Source of the DNA: Nitratireductor sp. B36
GTDB lineage: Bacteria; Pseudomonadota; Alphaproteobacteria; Rhizobiales; Rhizobiaceae
Assembly (NCBI RefSeq): GCF_020833685.1
Contig: NZ_JACKZY010000001.1
Coordinates: 186,001 to 250,000, forward strand
DNA: 64,000 nucleotides
Reading direction: 5' to 3'
Shown: positions 17,981 through 27,302 of the stretch, in pieces
Numbering within the stretch: position 1 is the stretch's first letter
Layout of the letters: each line of letters starts with the position of its first letter
Notes under the pieces: generated by a model
Seen by the model: only the letters and a program-made list of their open reading frames with translations
Database searches by the model: none
Told to the model about the DNA's origin: nothing
Translations under genes and position numbers: made by a program

Positions 17981-20320
17981 TTGGCGCGCAGCATTTCCGG
18001 CAAGTCGAAAGCAAAGACCCGCACCCTCGGCAAAGCCGGACGCAACGCGAAATCTGCCACGGCGGCAGCGGGGGACGGTCTTCCCGATCGCGATGCGGTG
18101 CTGCGCTTCATCAAGGACAATCCGGACCGCACATCGAAGCGCGACATCGCCAAGGCTTTCGGTCTCAAGGGCGGTGACCGGATCTGGCTCAAGGACATTT
18201 TGCGCGAGCTTCAGGACGAGGGGCTCCTTAAGAAGACGCGCAAGCGCCTGTTGCGTCCCGGCGCGCTGCCGCATGTCGTGGTGCTCGATGTCTTCTCACG
18301 CGATGCCTCCGGCGCGCTGCTGGCACGGCCCGCAGAGCGGGAGGATCAGGACGAGGGCGAAGGCCCCCTGCCCCTCGTGGAAATCCGCACCCAGAAAGGC
18401 GGCAAGGCTGCCGGCATCGGCGACCGCGTCCTGGCCCGTGTCTTCCCCACGGAAAACGGTGAAGGTCCCGCCTATACGGGCCGCGTGATGAAGGTCTTCG
18501 AAAAGCGGCGGCAGAGCATTCTTGGCGTCATTCGCAAGTCGAAGGATGGTGTGTTTCGCATCGAACCCGTCGAGCGCACCCAGCGCGAGCTCGTGATTGA
18601 CGGGAACGATCTGAACGACGCGCAGGATGGCGATCTGGTGGAGATCGAGCCCATCTCCGGCGGACGCTACGGCCCCGCGCGTGGCAAGGTGATTTCGGTC
18701 ATCGGTTCGCTTTCCAGCGAAAAGGCGGTCTCCATGATCGCCATTCACGCGCATGAGATTCCGCATATCTTTCCCGACGGGGTGATCGCCGAGGCGGAAG
18801 CCGCAAAGCCCGTCACGCTTTCAGGCCGCGAAGACTGGCGCGACATGCCGCTCATCACCATTGACCCAGCCGACGCAAAGGACCATGACGATGCCGTCAT
18901 GGCCGAGCCCGACCCGGACGAAAAGAACCCCGGCGGCTTCATCGCCACCGTCGCCATTGCCGATGTCGCGCATTATGTGCGGCAGGGTTCCGCACTCGAC
19001 CGGGAGGCCCTGAAACGCGGCAATTCCGTCTATTTTCCGGACCGTGTCGTTCCGATGCTGCCCGAGCGCATTTCCAACGATCTGTGCTCGCTGCGCGAAG
19101 CAGAGCCGCGTCCGGCCCTTGCCGTGCGCATGCGTTTTTCGGCGTCCGGCCAGAAGGTCGGTCACAGCTTTCATCGCGTCATCATGCGCTCGGCGGCGAA
19201 ACTCTCCTACCAGCAGGCACAAAAGGCCATTGACGGCGAGCCGGACGATAAGACGGTCCCGCTTCTCGAGCCCATCCTAAAGCCGCTATGGGATGCCTAC
19301 GCGGTTCTGAAACGCGGGCGCGACAACCGCCAGCCACTCGAACTCGACCTTCCGGAGCGCAAGATCCTTCTCAAAGAAGATGGCACCGTGGATCGCGTGG
19401 TCGTCCCACCGCGTCTTGATGCGCACAAACTGATCGAAGAATTCATGGTGCAGGCCAATGTCGCGGCAGCCGAGACGCTTGAGGCCAAGCGCCAGGCGCT
19501 GGTCTACCGCGTCCACGATGCCCCGTCGCTTGCCAAGCAGGAGGCCCTGCGCGAGTTTCTGCGCACCTTCGAGATCTCGCTGGCGCGTGGCGCGCAGCTG
19601 AAGCCCGCCCAGTTCAACGCAATCCTTGCCCGCGTGCGTGACACCGAACACGAACAGCTCGTCAACGAGGTCGTGCTGCGTTCGCAGAGCCAGGCGGTGT
19701 ACGCGCCTGAAAATCTTGGCCATTTCGGCCTCAACCTGCGCCGCTACGCCCATTTCACCTCGCCCATCCGCCGCTATGCGGATCTGATCGTCCATCGCGC
19801 GCTGATTGCCGCTCTCGGTCTTGGCAAGGACGGGCTGACACAGGAGGAGGAAGCCCGGCTTGAAGAGACCGCAGCGCTGATTTCGGCCACCGAACGGCGT
19901 GCCATGGCCGCCGAGCGCGACACGGTTGACCGGCTCGTTGCCGAGCATCTGTCGGGCCGCGTCGGCGAGGAATTCGAAGCCCGCATTTCCGGCGTCGCCA
20001 AGGCGGGACTTTTTGTCCAGTTGCCGCAATATGGCGCCGATGGCTTTGTGCCTGTCTCCACACTGGGAGACGAATACTATATTTATGATGAGGCGCGCCA
20101 CGCCATGGTGGGCGAGCGCAGCGGGCGCGGCTTTCAGTTGGGCGACAGCGTGTCGGTTCGCCTGGTCGAGATCGCGCCACTGGCCGGTGCCATGCGATTT
20201 GAAATGCTGAGCAAGCCCGAGAAGCTGCCGGGATCGATGAAATCCTTCCACAAGGCAAAGGGTCGCTCCGGGCGCGCTTCGGGCAAAAGCCGCCGCGCCG
20301 CGCAGGGCAGGAGACGGTGA
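17981..20320 (+). CDS. rnr: Ribonuclease R
   Basis: A processive 3'-5' exoribonuclease that degrades structured RNA. The 779-residue protein has a basic N-terminus, a winged-helix segment (RDIAKAFGLKGGDRIWLKDILREL), cold-shock domains, the RNB catalytic domain with ITIDPADAKDHDDAVMAE and GHFGLNLRRYAHFTSPIRRYADLIVHR, and a C-terminal S1 domain (FEARISGVAKAGLFVQLP) with a basic tail. I chose TTG at 17981 because GAGGAA sits 7 bases upstream and the open frame before it only reads the lysine-rich end of topA out of frame. The stop overlaps the next ATG (TGATG). Confidence 0.95.
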   Translation: MARSISGKSKAKTRTLGKAGRNAKSATAAAGDGLPDRDAVLRFIKDNPDRTSKRDIAKAFGLKGGDRIWLKDILRELQDEGLLKKTRKRLLRPGALPHVVVLDVFSRDASGALLARPAEREDQDEGEGPLPLVEIRTQKGGKAAGIGDRVLARVFPTENGEGPAYTGRVMKVFEKRRQSILGVIRKSKDGVFRIEPVERTQRELVIDGNDLNDAQDGDLVEIEPISGGRYGPARGKVISVIGSLSSEKAVSMIAIHAHEIPHIFPDGVIAEAEAAKPVTLSGREDWRDMPLITIDPADAKDHDDAVMAEPDPDEKNPGGFIATVAIADVAHYVRQGSALDREALKRGNSVYFPDRVVPMLPERISNDLCSLREAEPRPALAVRMRFSASGQKVGHSFHRVIMRSAAKLSYQQAQKAIDGEPDDKTVPLLEPILKPLWDAYAVLKRGRDNRQPLELDLPERKILLKEDGTVDRVVVPPRLDAHKLIEEFMVQANVAAAETLEAKRQALVYRVHDAPSLAKQEALREFLRTFEISLARGAQLKPAQFNAILARVRDTEHEQLVNEVVLRSQSQAVYAPENLGHFGLNLRRYAHFTSPIRRYADLIVHRALIAALGLGKDGLTQEEEARLEETAALISATERRAMAAERDTVDRLVAEHLSGRVGEEFEARISGVAKAGLFVQLPQYGADGFVPVSTLGDEYYIYDEARHAMVGERSGRGFQLGDSVSVRLVEIAPLAGAMRFEMLSKPEKLPGSMKSFHKAKGRSGRASGKSRRAAQGRRR

Positions 20321-20766
20321 TGGAAGAAAAGGTTTATGGCGGTAGAGCCGCCGCAAAGCGGCCTGAACGCCCGCTCATGGAAGCCATGAAACGCGGCTTC
20401 CTGGGCCGCTGCCCCAATTGCGGAAAGGGAAATCTCTTTCGCGCCTATCTGAAGACGGCCGACAAATGCCCTGAATGTGGCGAGGAATTTCACCACCATC
20501 GTGCCGACGACCTGCCGGCCTATCTGGTGATTTTCATTGTCGGCCACATCGTGGTCGGCGCCTTCATGGGCATGGAGGCCCTCACCGACTGGCCAGGCTG
20601 GGTGCACCTCGCCATCTGGGTTCCCGTCACACTCGTCATGTCGCTCGCCCTGATCGGCCCCGTCAAGGGAGCGATCGTCGGGCTGCAATGGGCTTATTAC
20701 ATGCACGGCTTCGGTGATGAAGACGACCAGACGGAAACACACCCGGAACTGGGAAAACACTCCTAG
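20320..20766 (+). CDS. DUF983 family zinc-ribbon membrane protein
   Basis: A 148-residue protein with the DUF983 layout: MKRGFLGRCPNCGKGNLFRAYLK and CPECGEEFHHHRADDLPAYLV form a four-cysteine zinc ribbon, followed by two membrane helices (VIFIVGHIVVGAFMGM, IWVPVTLVMSLALIGPVKG) and an acidic tail. Function is unknown. GGAG sits 6 bases upstream of the ATG at 20320, which overlaps the rnr stop codon. A GTG three bases upstream is possible but less well spaced. Confidence 0.9.
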   Translation: MEEKVYGGRAAAKRPERPLMEAMKRGFLGRCPNCGKGNLFRAYLKTADKCPECGEEFHHHRADDLPAYLVIFIVGHIVVGAFMGMEALTDWPGWVHLAIWVPVTLVMSLALIGPVKGAIVGLQWAYYMHGFGDEDDQTETHPELGKHS

Positions 20767-20775
20767 GAGATGGCC

Positions 20776-21537
20776 ATGAACGAGCGTCCCAATCGCATGG
20801 ATGGTCTCGACAAGGCCGCCGTCGACCGCGCGGAGGCAAAGGATTTTTCGCTCGGCGGCAAACCCATGCGGCCACGCGATGCGGCAACGCTTATCCTGCT
20901 TGACCGCAGCGGTGACGAAGTGCGCGTGCTGATGGGACGCCGTCACCGCAAGCATGCCTTCATGCCGGGTCGTTTCGTGTTTCCCGGCGGGCGCACCGAT
21001 CCTGCCGATGGCCGCATTCCCGTGGCTTCCGGTCTGCATCCCGACGAGGAACGCCGGTTGATCGGCACCGGGTCACGCGCGACACCGGCCCGGGCCCGTG
21101 CCGTCGCCATGTCCGCCATCCGCGAAACCTATGAGGAAGCAGGTCTTTTGATCGGTGAGAAAACCGCTTTCTCCACCACGGCAAAAGACTGGCAGGGTTT
21201 TGCCGAAAACGGCGTCTGCCCCTCGCTGTCCGGCCTGCGCTACATCGCCCGCGCGATCACGCCGCCCGGCCGCGTGCGCCGCTTCGACACCCGGTTTCTG
21301 GCCGCCTGGCGCGACGATGTGGCGGTGGAACTGCCCGATGGCGGACCGACGCATGAGCTGGAAGAACTGGTGTGGCTTTCCATCCCGGAAGCGAAAAAGA
21401 CCGAAGTGCCGCTGATAACCTGCACGGTGCTCGATGATCTGGAGCAACGTCTGAAGATCGACCCGGACCTCAATCCGGGAGCGCCGGTTCCCTTCTATTC
21501 CATGCGCTACAACCGCTTCGAGCGGAAACTGATCTAG
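20776..21537 (+). CDS. NUDIX hydrolase
   Basis: A 253-residue NUDIX-fold protein. The Nudix box is split: FVFPGGRTDP carries the glycine part and RETYEEAGLLIG the catalytic Glu part, separated by about 50 residues (with HPDEERRLIGTGSRATPARARAVAMSAI). Such a long insertion is typical of the ADP-ribose/NAD/CoA pyrophosphatase-like group next to DUF983 in rhizobia, but the substrate cannot be read from sequence. The ATG at 20776 lies 6 bases past GGAG; an ATG at 20770 overlaps that ribosome binding site. It follows DUF983 after 9 bases and ends the topA-rnr-DUF983-NUDIX string. Confidence 0.88.
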   Translation: MNERPNRMDGLDKAAVDRAEAKDFSLGGKPMRPRDAATLILLDRSGDEVRVLMGRRHRKHAFMPGRFVFPGGRTDPADGRIPVASGLHPDEERRLIGTGSRATPARARAVAMSAIRETYEEAGLLIGEKTAFSTTAKDWQGFAENGVCPSLSGLRYIARAITPPGRVRRFDTRFLAAWRDDVAVELPDGGPTHELEELVWLSIPEAKKTEVPLITCTVLDDLEQRLKIDPDLNPGAPVPFYSMRYNRFERKLI

Positions 21538-21544
21538 GAACGTT

Positions 21545-21598
21545 CATCCTCAGGATGGTCTGCGCTGCGGGCATGGTGCGTGGTTCGACAAGCTCAGG
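21545..21598. repeat. Degenerate intergenic repeat-like element
   Basis: The gap between the NUDIX and TauE genes contains the palindrome CATCCT-C-AGGATG (21545-21557) and GGTTCGACAAGCTCAGG (21582-21598). The complement of the latter, CCTGAGCTTGTCGAA, is a word I know from dispersed intergenic repeats in alphaproteobacteria. A single copy is present in the window. Confidence 0.4.
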
Positions 21599-21651
21599 CA
21601 TTGCAGCCACCGATCAAGCGAAACATTGAGATCAAGGAGTGGCGGCCCAGC

Positions 21652-22473
21652 CTAAAGCAGACTCCAGCCAAACCGGGCGGCCACGATGATCATGAAAATG
21701 CCGAACGCCGTTTCGAGTTTTCTCTTGTCGAGCGCATGGGCGATCCGCACCCCCAGCGGCGCCACAAGGAGCGTGATCGGTATGATGAGCAGGACGGCAA
21801 TCCAGTTCACATAGCCGGTGGAGGCCACCGGCAGCAGCGGTTCTCCCCATCCCGCCCAGACATAGCCGAACAGGCCCGGGATCGAGATCAACACGCCCAC
21901 CCCCGAGGACGTCGCAACCGCCTGGTGCATGGGGCGGTTGAAAAGAGTCATGAACGTGTTGTTCAGAACACCGCCGCCAATGCCCATCAGGGTCGATAGA
22001 AATCCGATCAATGTGCCGACAAGCGAGCGGATGGGATTTGCCGGCAGCTCAGTTCCCAGACGCCAGGTCTGCCGGTTCAAGAGCAACCGGACTCCCACCA
22101 GAAACGCGATGACCGCGAAGATCGCCCGTAGCCCGCCACTTGAGACGTAGGCCGCAAGGAGGGTCGCCAGAACGACACCGACAGGAACAGCAACAACGAA
22201 GCTGCGCAAAAGATCCATGTCCACCGCACCCCTCAGATAATGCGCGCGGAAGGAACGCAGGGAGGTCGGCACGATGATGGCGAGCGAGGTGCCGACGGAC
22301 AGGTGCATGCGTACTGCCTCGTCCACGCCGACAAGCCCGAACACCTGATAGAAGACGGGCACGAGGATTGCCCCGCCACCTATGCCGAAAAGACCAGCCA
22401 GAACGCCTGCCACCACGCCTGCTGCTGCCAGCGCGGCGGCAAACATGGCGATTTCGCCCATAGGCAGGTTCAT
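21652..22473 (-). CDS. TauE/SafE family sulfite exporter-like membrane protein
   Basis: A 273-residue protein with about eight hydrophobic helices arranged as two related halves. The first half has AGVLAGLFGIGGGAILVPVFYQV and the second has GTLIGFLSTLMGIGGGVLNNTFMT, the duplicated glycine-rich motif of the TauE/SafE (DUF81) family. Members export sulfite, sulfoacetate or other organic anions; the substrate here is not determined. The ATG at 22473 follows GAGGGGGAC. It is convergent with the NUDIX gene and stands 85 bp downstream of dusA on the same strand. Confidence 0.88.
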   Translation of the reverse strand: MNLPMGEIAMFAAALAAAGVVAGVLAGLFGIGGGAILVPVFYQVFGLVGVDEAVRMHLSVGTSLAIIVPTSLRSFRAHYLRGAVDMDLLRSFVVAVPVGVVLATLLAAYVSSGGLRAIFAVIAFLVGVRLLLNRQTWRLGTELPANPIRSLVGTLIGFLSTLMGIGGGVLNNTFMTLFNRPMHQAVATSSGVGVLISIPGLFGYVWAGWGEPLLPVASTGYVNWIAVLLIIPITLLVAPLGVRIAHALDKRKLETAFGIFMIIVAARFGWSLL

Positions 22474-22558
22474 GATGTCCCCCTCTCAAACCCGAAGCAG
22501 CGTCGCCTAGCTAGCGCTCACGCCGCACAAATGCAATTTCCGTCTGCGAGGATCAGCC

Positions 22559-23575
22559 TCAGGCCGCATCGCGTTTTGTGGCGAGATCGACCGCTGCGAA
22601 TGCCTCGCGCAGGATCTCGCTTCCCGCCCCCGGTCTCGTGGCCTTGCTGGAGAGGATCTGCCGATAGCGCCGTGCACCGTCGAATCCATGAAACAGGCCG
22701 ATCATGTGCCGCGTCACATGCGACAGCCGCCCCCCTTGACTGATGTGCCTGTCGGCATACTCGGCCATCGTTTCGATCAGTCCGTGAAAATCCACCGGCT
22801 CGGGCGTATCGCCATCCAGGAAAGCGTCAACTCCTGCCAGGAGCGCCGGGCTCTGATAGGCAGCCCGTCCCAACATCACCCCATCCACATGCTCCAGGTG
22901 ACGGCGCGCCTCTTCGAGGCTGAGGATACCGCCATTGATGCCGATAAAGCGATCCGGGTTGGCCTTTTTGAGACGATAGACGCGATCATAGTCAAGCGGC
23001 GGGATTTCACGGTTTTCCTTGGGGCTCAGTCCCTGCAGCCAGGCCTTTCGGGCATGCACCCAAAGCGCATCCGCGCCCGCCGTCCAGGCTGCATCCGCCA
23101 ACGCGTCAAGCGCGGTTTCGCTGTCCTGATCGTCCACCCCGATCCGGCACTTGACCGTCACGGGAACCGACACCCTCGCCTTCATCGCCGCAACCCCGGC
23201 GGCCACCACTTCGGGCGTCTTCATGAGGCAGGCTCCGAATGTGCCCGACTGCACCCGGTCCGAAGGGCAACCCACATTCAGATTGATTTCGTCATAGCCA
23301 TATCCGGCGCCGATCTCGGCAGCTTGTGCAAGTTTATGAGGATCCGACCCACCAAGCTGCAGAGCAACCGGATGTTCGCTCCGATCGAAGCCCAGCAACC
23401 GGTCGCGATCCCCGTGGATGGCGGCATCGGCGACGATCATCTCGGTATAAAGAAGCGCCTTGCCCGTGAGCTGCCGGTGGAAATAGCGGCAATGTCGATC
23501 CGTCCAGTCGATCATCGGGGCGACGGCGAAAAATCGACCTGTACCCGAGTGTGATTTTCTCTCGTATTCCAACAC
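22559..23575 (-). CDS. dusA: tRNA-dihydrouridine(20/20a) synthase
   Basis: An FMN- and NADPH-dependent enzyme that reduces uridine 20/20a in the tRNA D-loop. The 338-residue protein starts FFAVAPMIDWTDRHCR, has TEMIVADAAIHGD, NLNVGCPSDRVQSGTFGACLM with catalytic Cys103, KCRIGVDDQD, WVHARKAWLQGLSPKENREIPPLDY and INGGI. The WLQGLSPKENR stretch is diagnostic for DusA. The start codon is uncertain: GTG at 23575 or the adjacent TTG at 23572, without a clear Shine-Dalgarno site. Confidence 0.94.
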   Translation of the reverse strand: MLEYERKSHSGTGRFFAVAPMIDWTDRHCRYFHRQLTGKALLYTEMIVADAAIHGDRDRLLGFDRSEHPVALQLGGSDPHKLAQAAEIGAGYGYDEINLNVGCPSDRVQSGTFGACLMKTPEVVAAGVAAMKARVSVPVTVKCRIGVDDQDSETALDALADAAWTAGADALWVHARKAWLQGLSPKENREIPPLDYDRVYRLKKANPDRFIGINGGILSLEEARRHLEHVDGVMLGRAAYQSPALLAGVDAFLDGDTPEPVDFHGLIETMAEYADRHISQGGRLSHVTRHMIGLFHGFDGARRYRQILSSKATRPGAGSEILREAFAAVDLATKRDAA

Positions 23576-23926
23576 TTACACCGTGTTCTTCTCAATCAAA
23601 ATTGATGTCTCGGCCCTCGGATTTATGCGTGAAAACCGACGCTTGCAGCTTCTCGCTCAAATCCAGATGACGACTGAAACGGTCACACCGGAGCCTGGGC
23701 CGGCCTTAACCAGCGTCAAGCCGCAGATGCCCATGAAGCACCAAAGCGTTGGCACGGTGGTTCTCGTGGCTCACCTAGCACGAGACAAAAGTTTTTGACA
23801 GTCGGCGCCTGCCAACACGAGCTTACGGGCTGTTAAACCCCAACCGATCGGCCGTTCAGGCGGAAATTGCGCGCATGTAGCGATGCCAAGGCCCGGTCGG
23901 GAAAGCTGCTGTAATCGCTCTTCCAG
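23576..23926. other. 351-bp region with no supported gene
   Basis: This gap lies upstream of dusA and downstream of the sulfatase stop. A 71-codon frame on the plus strand (23583-23798) lacks a ribosome binding site or recognisable sequence. It probably holds the dusA promoter and the end of the sulfatase operon transcript, but no intrinsic terminator is clear. Confidence 0.4.
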
Positions 23927-25348
23927 TCAGGAGCCACCACGCCCGTCAGTCTTGGGATGATGGATGTCGAAATCGAACCTGTCAGGCAGGACAAGGCCTT
24001 GCTCGAGATGGTGCGACACCGCACGAACGGACACACCGTCGCGGTAAAGCCACGGGTCGGCAGTTTCTCGCTGCCAGTGTTCCATTCGCGTACGAAGCTC
24101 GGCCAGCAACGCCGCGTGATCCGGCTCGTCCGCAAGATTGCGAACCTCATCGGGATCAGCCTCGAGATCGTAGAGCTCTTCCGCCGGTCGGCGTATATAG
24201 CTCTCCAGCGATCTCTCCCCTATCATGACCGGTGCGCGGTTGCGCATACCCTCCCAGGAGAGCGAGCCATAGAGATCACCGGAAAAGGGAAAATCCAGTT
24301 TCCAGGCGACATTGCGATGATATTTGTAGCGTGGGGTCCGCAGGAAGCGCGTCGGCCAGTAGTTCGTGATTTCATGAAAGGTGTGTGACCCGAACACGAT
24401 CTGCCAGTCCGGCAGGAGCGCTGCTTCTTCCAGAATGGGCAGCACCGAGCGGCCACGGCGCGCACCCTCCCCACCCTGCCAGCCCGCCCAGTCCAGAAAG
24501 GTCGGCAGCACATCGGCGAAGGACACAAGGTTTGGATTGACCACCCCGCCCAGGCGACCAGGAACGCGCATGATCAGCGGCAGATGAACGCCCGCGTCGT
24601 ATAAGGTCGTTTTGGAATTCAGAAACGGGGCACCATTGTCGCTCAAAAAACAAACGAGCGTGTCATCGGCAAGGCCCTGCGCCTTAAGAGCTGCAAGCAC
24701 GCGTCCCACCCCCTGATCGAGCCGGTGCACCGAGCTGTAATAGGCAGACAACTCCCGGCGAACCTCCTCGATATCCGGCAGGAAAGGTGGCACCGTGACC
24801 TTCTCCGGCGCGTATTGCCGCCGCTCGACGTCCGGATCGAGTTCCTCCTCATTGCCAAAACCGCCGCGGGTCATGTCGCGGTGTGGGTCAACAAACCCGA
24901 TCGTCAGGAAAAAGGGCCGGTCCTCGCGCTTGGCCCGCTGGAAAAACGCCTCTGACTGGCGGGCCACCCATCCGATGTTTCGGGTCGCGCTTTCTTCGCG
25001 CACCGACCAGGGATAAACGCTTGGCGGCCCCACGTGGATTTTGCCAATGATGCCCGTCAGATGGCCGAGCCGGTTGAAGAGAGCCGGCGCCGTTTCGACA
25101 TGATCGAAGGTCATGAAATGGTGATTGTCATGATGCAGGCCATACTGGCCGTTCTCATGGGTATGAAGGCCCGTATAAATCACTGAACGGCTGGCGCTGC
25201 AGGATGCCGTCGACGTGAAAGCCATGTCAAAACGTGTTCCGGCAGCTGCCAGCGCATCAATGTGCGGGGTATCGACGGCCTTTTCGCCGTAACAACCAAG
25301 CATGCGACCGAGGTCGTCGGCGATGAGGAGGAGGACATTCCGCGCCAT
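23927..25348 (-). CDS. Sulfatase (type I, alkaline phosphatase superfamily), cytoplasmic
   Basis: A 473-residue arylsulfatase-fold enzyme that hydrolyses a sulfate ester or N-sulfate. LLLIADDLG at residues 6-14 supplies the metal-binding Asp pair. CSASR at 50-54 is the formylglycine site (C50), in the CxAxR version rather than CxPxR. VDPHRDM and FLSDNGAP supply further metal ligands. The layout most resembles the N-sulfoglucosamine sulfohydrolase group. There is no signal peptide, so it should act in the cytoplasm, after import. It is the last gene of the operon; GTG at 25354, inside the stop of the kinase gene, is an alternative start. Confidence 0.88.
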   Translation of the reverse strand: MARNVLLLIADDLGRMLGCYGEKAVDTPHIDALAAAGTRFDMAFTSTASCSASRSVIYTGLHTHENGQYGLHHDNHHFMTFDHVETAPALFNRLGHLTGIIGKIHVGPPSVYPWSVREESATRNIGWVARQSEAFFQRAKREDRPFFLTIGFVDPHRDMTRGGFGNEEELDPDVERRQYAPEKVTVPPFLPDIEEVRRELSAYYSSVHRLDQGVGRVLAALKAQGLADDTLVCFLSDNGAPFLNSKTTLYDAGVHLPLIMRVPGRLGGVVNPNLVSFADVLPTFLDWAGWQGGEGARRGRSVLPILEEAALLPDWQIVFGSHTFHEITNYWPTRFLRTPRYKYHRNVAWKLDFPFSGDLYGSLSWEGMRNRAPVMIGERSLESYIRRPAEELYDLEADPDEVRNLADEPDHAALLAELRTRMEHWQRETADPWLYRDGVSVRAVSHHLEQGLVLPDRFDFDIHHPKTDGRGGS

Positions 25349-25350
25349 GG

Positions 25351-26271
25351 TCACGCCGCAGGTGCCAGTGGAGAAGATGAGCGGGGAAACTCCGAAATCA
25401 CCCGGCCGGCCACATCAATGCCGCAGGCAAGCGCTGAGCGAATGGAAGCGCCCCCCGCGACGGCATGCAAATAACCTGCATTGAATGCGTCCCCTGCTCC
25501 GACCGTGTCGAAGACGGAAAGGTCACGCGCTCCACATTCTGTGACCGCCCCATCGCACAGACAAAGCGCGCCTTCCGCCCCACGTTTGACGATGAGCCGG
25601 GTTGCTGGTCGCAACCGGGCTGTGAACCAGGGGAAAGCCTCCGCCAGCGTCTCCGCAGCGGCGAGGCCGATGGTTTCTTTCTCATTGAGAAGGATATGAT
25701 CGGAATGTTGGAGCCATTCCTTGGCCTGGTTGCGCGCCTCTGGCGTCCACCCCTCCCCGGGCCAGCCGGGATCGATCGCGATTTCCGCCCCCCGGCCCTT
25801 TAGAGATCGAAGCAATGCGTCGTGGTCAGGCAACAATGCGGGCATGGTGAAGGCACCACTGACCAGCGCCAGACCGGTTGATACATCCACATTCCCTGTC
25901 ACCTGCTCAAAGAACGGCAGGTCGAGATGGTCCAGATGGCCGTTGGTGGAAAAAAAGGTGCGTTCCGCGCCGGCATGCAAGATACCCACGGAAATGCTGG
26001 TGCGCGCAGGCAGTGCCCTCACGCTGTCGAGCGGACCATCGAACTGCTGTGCGATCATCTGACCTGCAGGATCACTGCCGACTGCGGAGAGAAACCCACA
26101 AGGGTGTTGCAATCGCTTAAGGGCCAGCGCGGTGTTGGCGGCCGATCCCCCGGTTCGAAAATCCGATTGAGGCAAAAAGATTTCCGTCCCCGGCTCCGGC
26201 CATTCGTCGATGCAGCCCGTAACGAGATCGAGATTGGCGTTGCCGATGACAAATATCGTACGCGCGCTCAT
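25351..26271 (-). CDS. PfkB family carbohydrate kinase
   Basis: A 306-residue ribokinase-fold sugar kinase. N-terminal [14 protein letters not shown], substrate-site [17 protein letters not shown] and the C-terminal ATP/anion-hole motif [16 protein letters not shown] (catalytic Asp in GAGD) are all present. It starts within the stop of the ABC ATPase gene (4-base overlap) and its own stop overlaps the potential GTG of the sulfatase, so the three are coupled. I infer that it phosphorylates the sugar delivered by the ABC importer. The exact substrate is not deducible. Confidence 0.92.
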   Translation of the reverse strand: MSARTIFVIGNANLDLVTGCIDEWPEPGTEIFLPQSDFRTGGSAANTALALKRLQHPCGFLSAVGSDPAGQMIAQQFDGPLDSVRALPARTSISVGILHAGAERTFFSTNGHLDHLDLPFFEQVTGNVDVSTGLALVSGAFTMPALLPDHDALLRSLKGRGAEIAIDPGWPGEGWTPEARNQAKEWLQHSDHILLNEKETIGLAAAETLAEAFPWFTARLRPATRLIVKRGAEGALCLCDGAVTECGARDLSVFDTVGAGDAFNAGYLHAVAGGASIRSALACGIDVAGRVISEFPRSSSPLAPAA

Positions 26272-27299
26272 TCCTGTTCCCCTTGCACCAATTGCCGGTC
26301 GATTGGCTTGCCGTCTTCGTTGAAGTGATGAATGCAGCCTGCCCGCGGCGTGAGAAAGACCGTGTCGCCAGCCTGGAAGCCGTGATTGCCGACCGCTCTG
26401 GCGTTGATCATGCCCGACTTTTCAGTGGCGACGTGGATGAAGGTGTCGCTGCCGAGCTTCTCCACCAGTACGACAGTCCCCTTCCATCGGCCCTCGGTGT
26501 GTGAGACATCCAGGTGTTCCGGACGAACGCCAATTGCGTGGGCGCCGGCAGCAGTCGGTTCATCTCCTTCTATGAAATTCATTCTCGGCGAGCCTATGAA
26601 CCCGGCGACGAACCGGCTGGCGGGGTTTTCATAAAGCTCGAGTGGCGTGCCAACCTGTTCCACCCGCCCGGCATTGAGAACCACAATGCGGTCCGCCAGC
26701 GTCATCGCCTCGACCTGGTCGTGGGTAACGTACACCATCGTCGTGCCGGCAAGGCGTTCGTGCAGACGGGCGATTTCGATACGCGTATCGACCCGCAGAG
26801 CGGCGTCGAGATTCGACAATGGCTCGTCAAACAGAAACACTTTCGGCTGACGGGTGATTGCCCGGCCGATCGCGACGCGCTGGCGTTGCCCGCCGGACAG
26901 CTGCTTGGGCTTGCGGTCAAGATATTGCTCGATCTGAAGCATGCTCGCCGCTTCCCGCACACGGCGGTCGATTTCCGGTTTGGAAAGCCGCGCCTGCTCC
27001 AGACCGAACGCCATGTTGTCGTAAACGTTCATGTGCGGATAGAGCGCATAGGACTGGAAGACCATGGAGATACCGCGCTTGGCCGGCACCACGGAATTCA
27101 CACATGTCCCATCGATGAAAAGCTCGCCACTGGTGATGTCTTCCAGACCGGCGATCAGGCGCAAAAGGGTGGATTTGCCACAGCCGGAGGGGCCAACGAA
27201 TACGATGAATTCGCCTTTTTCCAGCGACAGATTGATATCGTGTAGAACTTCGACACTGCCGAAGGATTTTTCAACCGATCTGAGTTCGACAGAAGCCAT
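26268..27299 (-). CDS. Sugar ABC transporter ATP-binding protein (MalK/UgpC family)
   Basis: A 343-residue ATPase that powers a CUT1-type sugar importer. Walker [24 protein letters not shown] signature, Walker [14 protein letters not shown] and switch His in [10 protein letters not shown] are intact. The C-terminal TOBE/OB region (about 235-343) carries [10 protein letters not shown]. It lies 3 bp after the second permease gene and overlaps the PfkB gene. The ATPase serves the adjacent two permeases and binding protein. Confidence 0.95.
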   Translation of the reverse strand: MASVELRSVEKSFGSVEVLHDINLSLEKGEFIVFVGPSGCGKSTLLRLIAGLEDITSGELFIDGTCVNSVVPAKRGISMVFQSYALYPHMNVYDNMAFGLEQARLSKPEIDRRVREAASMLQIEQYLDRKPKQLSGGQRQRVAIGRAITRQPKVFLFDEPLSNLDAALRVDTRIEIARLHERLAGTTMVYVTHDQVEAMTLADRIVVLNAGRVEQVGTPLELYENPASRFVAGFIGSPRMNFIEGDEPTAAGAHAIGVRPEHLDVSHTEGRWKGTVVLVEKLGSDTFIHVATEKSGMINARAVGNHGFQAGDTVFLTPRAGCIHHFNEDGKPIDRQLVQGEQE

Positions 27300-27302
27300 G
27301 GT

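Noticed and set aside
23583-23798. 71-codon plus-strand frame in the dusA-sulfatase gap
   Set aside because: No ribosome binding site, no recognisable sequence and no neighbouring transcript in that direction.
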